Shown here one piece after another: positions 23,952 to 31,616 of a DNA stretch of 35,996 bases (positions are counted from its first letter, which is position 1; every line of letters starts with the position of its first letter). Under the pieces are notes generated by a model that saw only the letters and a program-made list of their open reading frames with translations, did no database searches and was not told the origin of the DNA. Both the position numbers and the translations under genes were made by a program. This DNA comes from Planctomycetota bacterium (GTDB taxonomy: Bacteria; Planctomycetota; UBA1135; UBA2386), in NCBI GenBank assembly GCA_019636245.1, contig JAHBXX010000048.1, positions 1 through 35,996 on the forward strand, read 5' to 3'.

Positions 23952-25121
23952 TCAGCCGTCGGCCAGCATGCGCCCGAGGATCGCCTTCTGGATCATCGAC
24001 GTGCCCTCGTAGATGCGCAGCGCCTGGACGTCGCGCCACAGCCGTTCGACCGGGAACGCGGAACTGTAGCCGCGCGCGCCGTGCAGCATCACCGCGGCGT
24101 CGGCCGCCTGCGCCGCGGCCTCGGTGGCGAACAACTTCGCCATCGCCACGTCGGCGTGCGTCTCGGTGCCGGCGGCGCGTCGGCGGGCGCAGCGGTGCAC
24201 CAGGGCGCGGCTGGCGTGCAGCGACGCCAGCAGGTCGGCGAGCCGTTCCTGGACCATCTGGAAGCGCGCCAGCGGCTGGCCGAACTGCTGCCGCGCGGCG
24301 GTGAACTCGACCGCGGCGGCCAGCGCGGCGCGGTGGATGCCGACGGCCCCGGCGGCGACCGACAGGCGGCCGGCGGCGAGGCCGCCCATGGCGACGCCGA
24401 AGCCCTTGCCGAGGCCGCCGAGCACCTCGTCGGCGGCGATCGGGAAGCCGGTGAACGTCAGCGTCGCGTGGTCGCTGCCGCGGTGGCCGAGTTCGACGCC
24501 GGGCATCGGCGCGCGGACGAGGCCCTCGCGCCGCGTCTCGACCAGGAAGGCGGTGATGCCGTTCTTGCCGAGCGCGCGGTCGACGGTCGCGAACAGGATC
24601 ATCACGTCGGCGATGCCGCCGTTGGTGATCCACCACTTCTGGCCGGAGGCGAGCCAGCCGCCGGCCGGGCGTGGCGTCGCCGCCGTGCCGAGGCCGGCGA
24701 CGTCGCTGCCGGCCTCGGGCTCGGTCAGGGCGAAGCAGCCGATCGCCTCGCCGCGCACCAGCGGCCCGAGCCAGCGCCGGCGCTGGGCGTCGTCGCCGTA
24801 GCGCGCCAGGCACTGGGCCACCAGGCCGGTCTGCACGGCGCAGAAGCCGCGCGCGTTGCCACAGACGGCGCCGAGTTCCTCGTGCGCCAGCGCCAGCTGC
24901 AGCGGCGACCAGCCCCGCCCGCCGTGCTCCGGCGGCAGCGGGCCGCCGAGGATGCCGGCCGTCGCGAGGTCGTGCACCATCTCGCGGCGGAACTGCCGCG
25001 CTTCGTCGATCGCGCGCGCGTGCGGCAGCAGCTTCGCCTCGGCGAAGGCGCGGATCGTGCGCGCGAACTCGCGGTGGTCGCCGTCGAGGTCGCCGTCGGG
25101 CAGCCAGAGGTCGCGGTTCAT
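23952..25121 (-). CDS. Acyl-CoA dehydrogenase
   Basis: This 389-residue flavoprotein has the three-domain ACAD fold. The FAD/substrate signature CFALTEPEAGSDVAGLGT lies near 130-150, WITNGG near 165, and the C-terminal region has ARQQFGQPLARFQMVQERLAD (given in part). The catalytic base is Glu372 in RIYEGTSMIQK. It should introduce an alpha,beta double bond into an acyl-CoA and pass electrons to ETF. Chain length or ring specificity cannot be told. It is the last gene of an SDR, enoyl-CoA hydratase, dehydrogenase operon, starting 19 bases after the hydratase stop. A GAGGA-type site lies about 9 bases before the ATG. Confidence 0.93.
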   Translation of the reverse strand: MNRDLWLPDGDLDGDHREFARTIRAFAEAKLLPHARAIDEARQFRREMVHDLATAGILGGPLPPEHGGRGWSPLQLALAHEELGAVCGNARGFCAVQTGLVAQCLARYGDDAQRRRWLGPLVRGEAIGCFALTEPEAGSDVAGLGTAATPRPAGGWLASGQKWWITNGGIADVMILFATVDRALGKNGITAFLVETRREGLVRAPMPGVELGHRGSDHATLTFTGFPIAADEVLGGLGKGFGVAMGGLAAGRLSVAAGAVGIHRAALAAAVEFTAARQQFGQPLARFQMVQERLADLLASLHASRALVHRCARRRAAGTETHADVAMAKLFATEAAAQAADAAVMLHGARGYSSAFPVERLWRDVQALRIYEGTSMIQKAILGRMLADG

Positions 25122-25140
25122 CGCCGGGTCCTCGGCGGGC

Positions 25141-25938
25141 TCAACGGCCCAGGAAGCGCGGCTCGCGGCGCTCCATCCAGGAGTTGTAGAACTCGCGGTG
25201 GTCGTGCGACCGCAGCAGCAGCGCCTGCGCCTGCGCCTCCTGCTCGATCGCGCTGTCGAGGTCCATCGGCCACTCGTTCCACAGCATCTTCTTGGTCATC
25301 GCCAGCGCCAGACCCGGGCCGGCGGCGAGCCGGCGGGCGAGCGTCAGCGCCTCCGCCAGCAGCTGGTCGTCGGACACGACGCGGTTGGCGAGGCCGATGC
25401 GCAGGCAGTCCGCGGCGGTGACCTTGTCGCCGAGCAGCAGCAGCTCCATCGCCCGGCCGGTGCCGATCACCTTCGGCAGCAGCCACGCCGCGCCCATGTC
25501 GGCGCCGGTCAGGCCGACGCGGGTGAACAGGAACGCGAACTTCGCGCTCTCGGCGAGCACGCGCAGGTCGCTGGCCAGCGCCAGCACGGCGCCGGCGCCG
25601 GCGGCGACGCCGTTGACGGCGGCGACGATCGGCTTCGACAGGCGCAGCATGTTGCGCACCACGGCGCCGGTCATGCGGGTGAAGGTCAGCGTGCCGTCCA
25701 GTTCGGCCTCGAGCAGCGGACCGATGATCTCCTCGACGCTGCCGCCGCTGCAGAAGCCGCGGCCGTGCCCGGTCAGCACCACGACCTTGACGGTCTCGTC
25801 CTCGTCGAGGTCGTGGAACAGGCGCTCGAGCTGGCCGTAGACGTCGAACGTCAGCGAGTTCAGCGTGTCGGGGCGGTCGAACGTCAGCACGGCGACACCG
25901 TCGGTGCCGCGTTCGAACCGGAAGTCGTATTCGCTCAT
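25141..25938 (-). CDS. Enoyl-CoA hydratase/isomerase family protein
   Basis: This 265-residue crotonase-fold protein has the two oxyanion-hole segments GRGFCSGGSVEE and AAVNGVAAGAGAVLALASD. The catalytic region reads FTRVGLTGADMGAAWLLPKVIG, where the usual G-x-x-P-x-x-G-G is replaced by G-L-T-G-A-D-M-G-A, a variant found in a subgroup often encoded with aromatic CoA-thioester pathways. The glutamates of the classic hydratase are not clearly both present, so hydratase, isomerase or ring-acting activities are all possible. It lies 24 bases downstream of the SDR gene and 19 bases upstream of the dehydrogenase gene. Confidence 0.9.
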   Translation of the reverse strand: MSEYDFRFERGTDGVAVLTFDRPDTLNSLTFDVYGQLERLFHDLDEDETVKVVVLTGHGRGFCSGGSVEEIIGPLLEAELDGTLTFTRMTGAVVRNMLRLSKPIVAAVNGVAAGAGAVLALASDLRVLAESAKFAFLFTRVGLTGADMGAAWLLPKVIGTGRAMELLLLGDKVTAADCLRIGLANRVVSDDQLLAEALTLARRLAAGPGLALAMTKKMLWNEWPMDLDSAIEQEAQAQALLLRSHDHREFYNSWMERREPRFLGR

Positions 25939-25962
25939 GGGGGTCGGCGGGAGGGCGGTGGC

Positions 25963-26745
25963 TCAGTCGACGAACGCCGGTTCGTCGCGGTCGAGATCGA
26001 GGACGCAGCCCGGCGGCCGGTCGCGCAGCAGCCCGGCGACCGCGGCCGCGACCTCGTCGGGCCGGTGCATGCGGCCGATGCGGTTCTGCGCCGCCATGCG
26101 GACCATCGCCTGCTCGGCGGTGGTGCGTCCGCGGGCGGCGATCGCCGCCGCTGCGGCGCGCGTGATGTCGGAGTCGACGAAGCCCGGGCAGACCGCGTAG
26201 ACGTCGAGCCCCGCCGGCCGCAGTTCGGCGTGCAGGGCCCTGGCCAGCCCGACCATGCCGTGCTTGGCCGCCGTGTAGGCGGCGGTGAAGGCGTGGCCGC
26301 GCAGACCGGCCGTCGAGGCGAGGTGCAGCAGGCAGCCGTGGCCGGCGGCCTTCATCGCGGGCGCCAGCAGGCGGGCGAACTGCAACGGCGCGCCGACGTG
26401 CAGGTCGATCGCCTCGCGCAGCATCGCCGGCGTCGTGTTCTCGACCTTGTCGGACGGCGCCGTGCCGGCGTTGTTGACGACCGCGGTCGGCACGCCGAAG
26501 TGGCGGGTCGCGGCGGCGATCGCGGCGGCGGGGGCGTCGGCGGCGCGCAGGTCGAGCGCGGCCGTGGCCACGGCCGCGCCCGTGCGCGCGACCACCTCGG
26601 CCGCGACGGCGAGGCGGGCCTCGTCGCGGGCCACCAGCAGCAGGCGATGCCGGTCGGCGCCGAGCGCGATGGCGATCGCGAGGCCGATGCCGCGGCTGGC
26701 GCCGGTCACGATCGTCACGGGTTGTTCGGTCGCGGGCGGGGACAT
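25963..26745 (-). CDS. Short-chain dehydrogenase/reductase
   Basis: This 260-residue classical SDR has the cofactor motif TGASRGIG near residue 15, the structural motif NNAG (VVNNAGTAPSD), the catalytic Ser in LASTAG, and Tyr/Lys in AAYTAAKHGMV. The downstream stretch VCPGFVDSDIT is normal. The residue after the second strand (ARDEARL) suggests NADP(H). It probably oxidises or reduces a 3-hydroxy- or 3-oxoacyl-CoA within the same operon as the hydratase and dehydrogenase. The ATG at 26745 was chosen over in-frame starts at 26763 and 26790 because the family N-terminus begins shortly after it. A small insert rich in Ala/Arg (AAAIAARGRTTAEQ) precedes the C-terminus. Confidence 0.88.
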   Translation of the reverse strand: MSPPATEQPVTIVTGASRGIGLAIAIALGADRHRLLLVARDEARLAVAAEVVARTGAAVATAALDLRAADAPAAAIAAATRHFGVPTAVVNNAGTAPSDKVENTTPAMLREAIDLHVGAPLQFARLLAPAMKAAGHGCLLHLASTAGLRGHAFTAAYTAAKHGMVGLARALHAELRPAGLDVYAVCPGFVDSDITRAAAAAIAARGRTTAEQAMVRMAAQNRIGRMHRPDEVAAAVAGLLRDRPPGCVLDLDRDEPAFVD

Positions 26746-27079
26746 GGTCGCCGGGCCCGGCATGGTCGGCAGGTGCCGGGGCCCGCGCAACCGCGCGGCC
26801 GGCGAAACCCGCCCCGGCGGCGGGCGGCGGCGGGCGGCGCCGGCGGTTCGTGGTGCCGAGGCACGGGCTCAGGTTGGCGGCGCCCGTTCGCCGATAGGGC
26901 GCGCGGGAAGGGAAGCACGGAGAGTCGAGTTGCGGACGACCCCGGAAGGGCCCGGCGCGAACGCCGGGCCCTTCTGCTTTCTCGCCGACGGCGCGACGCG
27001 GCCCGACGGGCAACGGGTCGATGCGGCTTGGGTTCGGCGCCCCGGACGGCCGATGGCATCGCCGGTTCCCCGCGCGCCG
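26746..27079. other. 334-base intergenic region with structured RNA potential
   Basis: This is the gap between the SDR start (minus) and the secreted-protein start (plus). Most of 26746-26850 is low-complexity GC. From 26853 on, the plus strand can fold: GTGCC-ga-GGCAC (26853-26864), GCGCCC-11 bases-GGGCGC (26880-26902), and then the strong hairpin of 26946-26973. The segment 26903-26945 is unusually purine-rich. No tRNA, SRP RNA or known riboswitch core could be matched. It may be a 5' leader of the secreted-protein gene or an independent small RNA ending at the hairpin. Confidence 0.4.
26946..26973 (+). terminator. Perfect 12-bp hairpin with CGAA loop and pyrimidine-rich tail
   Basis: AAGGGCCCGGCG (26946-26957) pairs perfectly with CGCCGGGCCCTT (26962-26973) around the tetraloop CGAA. 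It is followed by CTGCTTTCT, the most T-rich short tract nearby. This is the form of an intrinsic terminator on the plus strand. No plus-strand protein gene precedes it; the gene after it starts at 27053 or 27080. It could end a small RNA or act as an attenuator in the leader of the secreted-protein gene. Confidence 0.55.
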
Positions 27080-28204
27080 ATGCACCGCCTCCTGCTGCCG
27101 CTGTTCCTGTCCCTGGTGCCGCCGGCTGCCGTCGCCCAGGCGTCGGTCGTCGTGCCGGCACCGCTCGCGCAGCTGCCCGGCAACGCGGCGCTGTCGTTGC
27201 CCCTGCGCTGGAGCCACGGCGTGCTGCAGGTGCGCATCGACGCCGCGCTGCTGCCGGCGGGTCTGCAGGGCCAGACGCTGACCGGACTGGCGCTGCGCCG
27301 GCCGTCGTTCCTCGGCGAACCGGCCTACCCGGCGTTGCAGCGCACCCTGACGGTGCGCGGCGCCTTCCAGCCGCAGACCGCGGCGCAGCTGACCCAGAAC
27401 CTGGCGGGGAACCGGCCCACGAACCTCGCCGTGCTGTTCGGGCCGGCGCCGGTGGCGGTCGCGGCGACCGGAGCGACCGCGGCAGCGACCGTGCTCGGCG
27501 CCGAACTGCTGCACCTCGCCTTCACGCAGCCGCTGCCGGTCGGGGCCGGCACGCTGTTCCTGGAGTTCGAGACCGGCGACCCCCCGCTCGCGATCGAGGC
27601 GACGCACTGGGTCGACGCCGTGTGGATCCCGGCCGGCGTCGAACGCGGCTACGTCGCGACCGTCGGCGACGGCAGTTGCACGACCCGGGCCGAGCCGTCG
27701 GAGCTGCGCTGGAACGACGCCGTCGGGCCACAGGTCGGGAGCACCGCGAAGTTCGTGTTCACCGGTGCGCCACCGACGCAGGGTGCCAGCACGGGCCTGG
27801 TGCTGCACTGGATCGGCGTCGATCCGCAGACCGCGCCGCCGGGTCCCGAGCACCTCGGCTTCGGCGCGTCGCTCGGGCTGGCCGACCCCGGTCTCGCCGG
27901 CTGCCACTGGTGGGCGCCGATGACGATCACCTGGCTCGGCACCACGGACGCGAACGGCCGCCTCGAGACGACGCTGCCACTGGCCGCCGGCGTGGCGCCG
28001 GGCATGCGGCTCGGCGTGCAGGCGGCCTGGCTCGACAGCAGCCGGCCGGGCCTGCCGTTCTCGGTCAGCAACGGCCTGCTCCTGGTCCTGAACGGCATCG
28101 GCGTCGGCGGCGCCTGCGGCAGCGTGTTCTTCCCGGCCGGGGTCACGACCTCGCCCTGGGCGCCGTTCCTGGGCCAGATGCCGGTGCTGCGGCTGGACTA
28201 CTGA
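27080..28204 (+). CDS. Secreted protein with the shared C-terminal module
   Basis: Starting at the ATG at 27080 gives 374 residues; the in-frame ATG at 27053 adds nine. The signal peptide is LLLPLFLSLVPPAAVAQA. The N-terminal 200 residues are strand-rich with repeated Leu/Ala/Pro patterns (LALRRPSFLGEPAYPALQR; FLEFETGDPPLAIE) and one Cys (GSCTTRAEP). The region from about 260 to 340 repeats the layout of the C-terminus of the protein at 12779-14365: WLGTTDANGRLETTLPL, a Pro-Gly turn, LGVQAAWLDSSRPGLPFSVSNGLLL. A further tail (GACGSVFFPAGVTTSPW; PFLGQMPVLRLDY) is specific to this protein. No enzymatic motif was seen. Predicted extracellular or envelope protein, function unknown. Confidence 0.82.
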   Translation: MHRLLLPLFLSLVPPAAVAQASVVVPAPLAQLPGNAALSLPLRWSHGVLQVRIDAALLPAGLQGQTLTGLALRRPSFLGEPAYPALQRTLTVRGAFQPQTAAQLTQNLAGNRPTNLAVLFGPAPVAVAATGATAAATVLGAELLHLAFTQPLPVGAGTLFLEFETGDPPLAIEATHWVDAVWIPAGVERGYVATVGDGSCTTRAEPSELRWNDAVGPQVGSTAKFVFTGAPPTQGASTGLVLHWIGVDPQTAPPGPEHLGFGASLGLADPGLAGCHWWAPMTITWLGTTDANGRLETTLPLAAGVAPGMRLGVQAAWLDSSRPGLPFSVSNGLLLVLNGIGVGGACGSVFFPAGVTTSPWAPFLGQMPVLRLDY

Positions 28205-28257
28205 CGGCGGCCGGGCGGCGGGCCGGACGGAGGCTGGCGCCCGCGGGGGCGAGATCC

Positions 28258-28285
28258 TTGCGCGAGCCGGCCGCCCCGCTACTCT
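28258..28285 (+). promoter_or_regulatory. Possible rpmG promoter
   Basis: TTGCGC (28258-28263), a 16-base spacer and TACTCT (28280-28285) lie 21 bases before the rpmG ATG. This is the only TAnnnT site in the window that also has a plausible -35 at the right distance. Confidence 0.35.
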
Positions 28286-28306
28286 GCTCCGCCCTTCCCG
28301 AGCGCC

Positions 28307-28471
28307 ATGGCCAAGCCCAAGAAGAAGAAAGAGGTCGTCTTCCTCGTCTGCGAGGAGACCGGTGATCGCAACTACACGCTGCTGAAGAAGCCGGGCACGG
28401 CGAAGCTGGAGCTGTCGAAGTACAGCCCCCGGCTGCGCCGCCACACCAAGCACGTCGAGAAGAAGAAGTAG
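28307..28471 (+). CDS. rpmG: Large-subunit ribosomal protein bL33
   Basis: This 54-residue gene runs from ATG 28307 to TAG 28469-28471. The sequence begins MAKPKKKKEVVFLVCEE and continues TGDRNYTLLKK, then LELSKYSPRLRRHTKH, which is the L33 pattern (C-x-E-T-G-D-R-N-Y-T; Y-x-P-x-L-R-R-H-T). Only one of the four zinc-site cysteines of the C+ form remains (Cys15), so this is the zinc-independent (C-) type. Lysine-rich ends fit rRNA binding. The gene stands alone, without the usual neighbours (tRNA-Trp, secE or nusG on one side), at least within this window. The Lys/Glu codon content contrasts with the surrounding GC-rich genes. Confidence 0.93.
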   Translation: MAKPKKKKEVVFLVCEETGDRNYTLLKKPGTAKLELSKYSPRLRRHTKHVEKKK

Positions 28472-28492
28472 TCCCGCGCCGGCGGGGCGCCC

Positions 28493-29977
28493 CTAGCGTG
28501 GTGCGCCGCCCGGCAGGCTGCGCGCCAGCAGCGCCTCGAGCGACTGCCGGCTGCTCTCGCCGAGCGGCAGCGTGCGCAGCCGCCGACCGAGCCGGTCGAT
28601 CTGGTTGGTCGCTCCCCCGGCCTCGAGGTTGTGCAGCGCGATGACGATCGCGCCGAGGTGCGACGGGTCGTGGGCGACCCGCGGATCGTCGAGCAGCTGC
28701 TGCAACGCCTGTTCGCCCGCGTCGGCATCGGCGGTGGCCGTGAGCACGAAGCCGGCCTGGATGCGGACCGCCGGCGCCGGGTCGTTGGCGAGCGCCAGTT
28801 CGACGATCTGCCGGGCGGTGGGCGTGCCGGTGAAGCCGATGCCGGCGACGAGGTCGGTGCGGACGTCCGGCTGGGTGTTGGCCGCCAGCAGCTCCCGGTA
28901 GGCGTCGGCGACCAGTTCCGGGGCGCGCGCCCCCAGCACCAGGTAGGCACTCGTCGCCCGGTCGAGGATCGGCGCCAGTTCGCGCAGCACGCGCAACGCC
29001 GTGGCCGGCTCCAGCTCGCTGGCCGCGAGGGTGGCGACCTCGGCCGCGACCGGCCGGTCGGCGTGTTCGCGCAGCCACGCGAGCGCCATCGCCGCGAGCC
29101 GGGGGTCGGCGAGCAATTGCCGACAGGCGACGATGCGCCTGGTCGGATCGGCGTCGCCGAGCAGCAGCATCGCCAGCTGCGACAGCTCCTCCGAGGTCCG
29201 GACGCCGGCCTGCCGCAGGTTGTCCCACAGCGTCGACAGCAGGCGCACCGCCGCCGGGCGCGGGAACGTGCCCTGGCTCGCGGCCTGCACCAGCTCGAGC
29301 ACGGCCGGCTCGTGCGCCGCGCGCAGGTAGGGTTGCCGGTCGAGCAGGTGCAGGCCGACTTCGATCGTGCGCTCGGCTTGCGGCAGCACGCCGAGCAGCG
29401 CACCGACCAGCGGCTCGATGCGGGAGTGGTCGGCGTTGACGGTGGCGACCTCGTGCCGGCGGGCGAGTTCGGCCGCCAGCACCAGCTGCAGCACGAAGGT
29501 GCGGGCCTGGCCGCGTTCGGGGTCGCCCGTGTGGTCGGGGTCGGCGAGCAGCGCCAGGGCGCGTTCGCCGGCGTCGGCGAAGCGCGCCAGCAGGGTCCCG
29601 AGCAGCGCGCGGGCCTCGGTGTCCGAGGTCTGCGCGCCTTCGAGTTCGTCCTCCTGCACCAGCGCCGCGGTGCGCCGGCCGATCGCCACCAGCCGGTCGA
29701 CGAGTTCCTCGAACGTCGGCAGCGCGGTCGCGGCGGCCGGTTCGCCGGCGGCCTCGATCCGGTCCGGGGCCGGCGCCGGGGCGCCGTCGCCGACGGGCGC
29801 GGCGACCACCGCGGCGGCCTCCTGGCCGTCGCTGGCCAGGGCGCGCGCAGCCGCGGCGGCGGGCGGGGACGATCGGGGGTACATCCAGGCGGCGATGGCG
29901 GCGGCGAGCAGGGCGACGCCGGTCGCCGCGAGGCGCAAGCCGGGCTGCGGGCGTCGGGGATGGGGATGGATCGTCAT
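28493..29977 (-). CDS. Membrane-anchored HEAT-like repeat protein
   Basis: Starting at the ATG at 29977 (GGAG 9 bases upstream) gives 494 residues; an upstream in-frame start at 30031 is less likely. A basic N-terminus is followed by one hydrophobic segment (LRLAATGVALLAAAIAAWMY), an Ala/Pro/Gly-rich linker (about 40-95) and then a long all-helical domain. Repeats of about 35 residues show HEAT-like spacing, for example RIVACRQLLADPRLAAMAL, EVATLAASELEPATALRVL and AVRIQAGFVLTATADADAG. It is likely an inner-membrane anchor with a periplasmic helical scaffold. No catalytic residues are visible. It precedes no obvious partner, but its general design resembles the TPR proteins at the left end of the window. 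Confidence 0.75.
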   Translation of the reverse strand: MTIHPHPRRPQPGLRLAATGVALLAAAIAAWMYPRSSPPAAAAARALASDGQEAAAVVAAPVGDGAPAPAPDRIEAAGEPAAATALPTFEELVDRLVAIGRRTAALVQEDELEGAQTSDTEARALLGTLLARFADAGERALALLADPDHTGDPERGQARTFVLQLVLAAELARRHEVATVNADHSRIEPLVGALLGVLPQAERTIEVGLHLLDRQPYLRAAHEPAVLELVQAASQGTFPRPAAVRLLSTLWDNLRQAGVRTSEELSQLAMLLLGDADPTRRIVACRQLLADPRLAAMALAWLREHADRPVAAEVATLAASELEPATALRVLRELAPILDRATSAYLVLGARAPELVADAYRELLAANTQPDVRTDLVAGIGFTGTPTARQIVELALANDPAPAVRIQAGFVLTATADADAGEQALQQLLDDPRVAHDPSHLGAIVIALHNLEAGGATNQIDRLGRRLRTLPLGESSRQSLEALLARSLPGGAPR

Positions 29978-30000
29978 CGGCAACTCCGTGCAGGGAGGGG

Positions 30001-30029
30001 GCCGCGGCGGCGAGCGTCGCCGCCGCGGC
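30001..30029 (-). other. Perfect 13-bp hairpin in the leader of the HEAT-like gene
   Basis: GCCGCGGCGGCGA (30001-30013) pairs perfectly with TCGCCGCCGCGGC (30017-30029) around a 3-base loop (GCG). It lies 24 bases upstream of the ATG at 29977 on the minus strand and 37 bases after the stop of the upstream six-cysteine protein gene. No U-run follows. It may terminate upstream transcripts or control translation of the downstream gene. Confidence 0.5.
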
Positions 30030-30065
30030 AACCGGTACGTGCCCGACCGGGGGCAGCGGAGCGGT

Positions 30066-30485
30066 TCAGGCGCCCGGAGTGGCGCACGGCCGGGTCAGCA
30101 GCGTGTGCACGGCGCCGACATTCATCTGCCGGGAGGCCTCGCAGGTCGAACCGATCGGCAGGAACAGCAGCCAGCGGGTCACGCACCGGAACGTCACCAT
30201 CGTGATCGCCTGCGCGCCGATCGACTCGACCTGGGTCATCTGCGTCGACGGCACGGCGTAGTCGTGCGGCGGCGTGTAGACGACGAAGCTCGGGCACATG
30301 CCCGCGGTGAGCCGGATCTCGATCTCGGCGATCCGGTAGTCGGCGCCGCTGCAGGGCTGCGGCGGGCCGATGGTGGTGCTCGCCGGCACGTGCCGCGTGG
30401 TCTGCATCGGGCAGTTGCCCTGCGCGGCCAGCGGCGCGGCCAGCAGCGCGACGAGGGCGATGGTGGGGGGGAAGAGCGGCTTCAT
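30066..30485 (-). CDS. Secreted six-cysteine protein
   Basis: The ATG at 30485 is preceded by GAGGAG at good spacing, giving 139 residues; a longer frame reaching 30572 lacks a signal peptide at its start. The signal peptide is PTIALVALLAAPLAAQG. The mature protein has six cysteines (GNCPM, QPCSG, GMCPS, FRCVT, STCEA, RPCAT), which could form three disulphides. The strands between them (IAEIEIRLTAG; AQAITMVTFRCVTRWLLFLP) suggest a small beta domain. I do not recognise a family. It lies upstream of the HEAT-like gene on the same strand, separated by a strong hairpin. Confidence 0.75.
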   Translation of the reverse strand: MKPLFPPTIALVALLAAPLAAQGNCPMQTTRHVPASTTIGPPQPCSGADYRIAEIEIRLTAGMCPSFVVYTPPHDYAVPSTQMTQVESIGAQAITMVTFRCVTRWLLFLPIGSTCEASRQMNVGAVHTLLTRPCATPGA

Positions 30486-30644
30486 GGGATTCTCCTCGGA
30501 TCCGGGCGTCGGCCCGGCGCAGCGGATCGGAACCAGGCGGCGAAGCGCGATCCGCACCACCTCGCCGACCACTGGATGCTCAGTGGCGCGAAGTCGTCGG
30601 CGGTGGCAGCACGAGCCGGAAATCGCCGGCCGGCGTGGCCGCGC

Positions 30645-31610
30645 TCAGGCCAGGGTGCGCCAGGCCGCTTCGATGCCGGCGTCGACGGAGCCCGCGCGCC
30701 AGCCGAGTTCGTTCGCCGCCTTCGCGCTCGAGAACCACAGGAAGCGCGGCGCGAGGCGCAGGACCTCGCTGGTCAGCGGTGGGCGGCTGCCGCGCAGCCG
30801 TTCGACCGGCCGCAGCGCGGCGCCGGCGAGGCGCACCAGCCAGCGCGGCGCCGTGCGCACAGGCGCCCGTCCCCCGACGATGCGGGCCACGCGCTGCAGG
30901 AGCTCACGGCTGGTGAGGTTCTCGCCGCCGAGCAGGTAGCGCTCGCCGCGCCGGCCGCGCGCCAGCGCCGCGAGCATGCCGTCGCAGACGTCCGCCACGT
31001 TGGCGACGTTGATGCCGCCGGGCGGCGCGGCGAACAGGCCGCGGCGAACCGCGGTCAACAGCGAACCGTCTCCCTTGCGGCGGTCGCCCGCGCCGTACAT
31101 CGACGGTGGGTTCACGATCACCGCATCGAGACCGCGCTCGACCTCGGCGAGCAGGCGCTGCTCGGCGGCATGCTTGCTGTCGCAGTAGCCGATGCGCAGC
31201 GGTGCGAAGTTGTAGGTCGCCGTCTCGTCGACGACCTCGGGCCGGTCGCGGTAGGCGACCGCCGAGATCGTCGAGCAGTGCAGGAAGCGGCGCACGCCGG
31301 CCGCGCGGGCGATCGCCGCGAGCCTGGCCGTGGCGTCGGCGTTGACGGCGAACATCGCCGCGCGGTCCTCCGGCCGGAACGACACCAGCGCCGCCAGATG
31401 GACGACGACGTCGGCTCCGCGCGTGCCGCGCCGCAGCGCGTCGGGATCGTCGAGGCGGCCGTCGATGCGCTCGCCGGCGAGCGACTCGAGGTGGGGCGGC
31501 AGGGGGCCCGGGCGCACCAGCACGCGCAGGCGGAACTGCGCGCCAAGGCGCGGCGCCAGGTGGGCGCCGACGAAGCCGGAGGCGCCGGTGAGGAAGCAGA
31601 GCGGCCGCAC
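30645..31610 (-). CDS. NAD-dependent epimerase/dehydratase family protein
   Basis: Starting at the GTG at 31610 gives 321 residues and puts the Rossmann motif TGASGFVGAHL at residues 8-18. The extended-SDR catalytic site is YCDSKHAAE (Y-x-x-x-K), with VVVHLAALVSF and NPPSMYGAGDR as further family landmarks. It resembles sugar-nucleotide epimerases and 3-beta-hydroxysteroid/dihydroflavonol-reductase-like members; the substrate cannot be fixed. A -10-like TACGGT (31622 to 31617) lies only 6 bases before the start, consistent with a nearly leaderless transcript. It is divergent from the antiporter gene. Confidence 0.88.
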   Translation of the reverse strand: MRPLCFLTGASGFVGAHLAPRLGAQFRLRVLVRPGPLPPHLESLAGERIDGRLDDPDALRRGTRGADVVVHLAALVSFRPEDRAAMFAVNADATARLAAIARAAGVRRFLHCSTISAVAYRDRPEVVDETATYNFAPLRIGYCDSKHAAEQRLLAEVERGLDAVIVNPPSMYGAGDRRKGDGSLLTAVRRGLFAAPPGGINVANVADVCDGMLAALARGRRGERYLLGGENLTSRELLQRVARIVGGRAPVRTAPRWLVRLAGAALRPVERLRGSRPPLTSEVLRLAPRFLWFSSAKAANELGWRAGSVDAGIEAAWRTLA

Positions 31611-31616
31611 GCGGCA

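Noticed and set aside
26855..26945. Purine-rich stretch GGGAAGGGAAGCAC considered as an SRP RNA or RNase P RNA fragment
   Set aside because: The conserved SRP loop (GGAAGGAAGCAG with its flanking stem) and RNase P core sequences do not match in order or pairing.
25118..28453. Minus-strand open frame of 1111 codons
   Set aside because: It is a shadow of the hydratase, SDR and secreted-protein genes; its composition is low-complexity and has no family signature.
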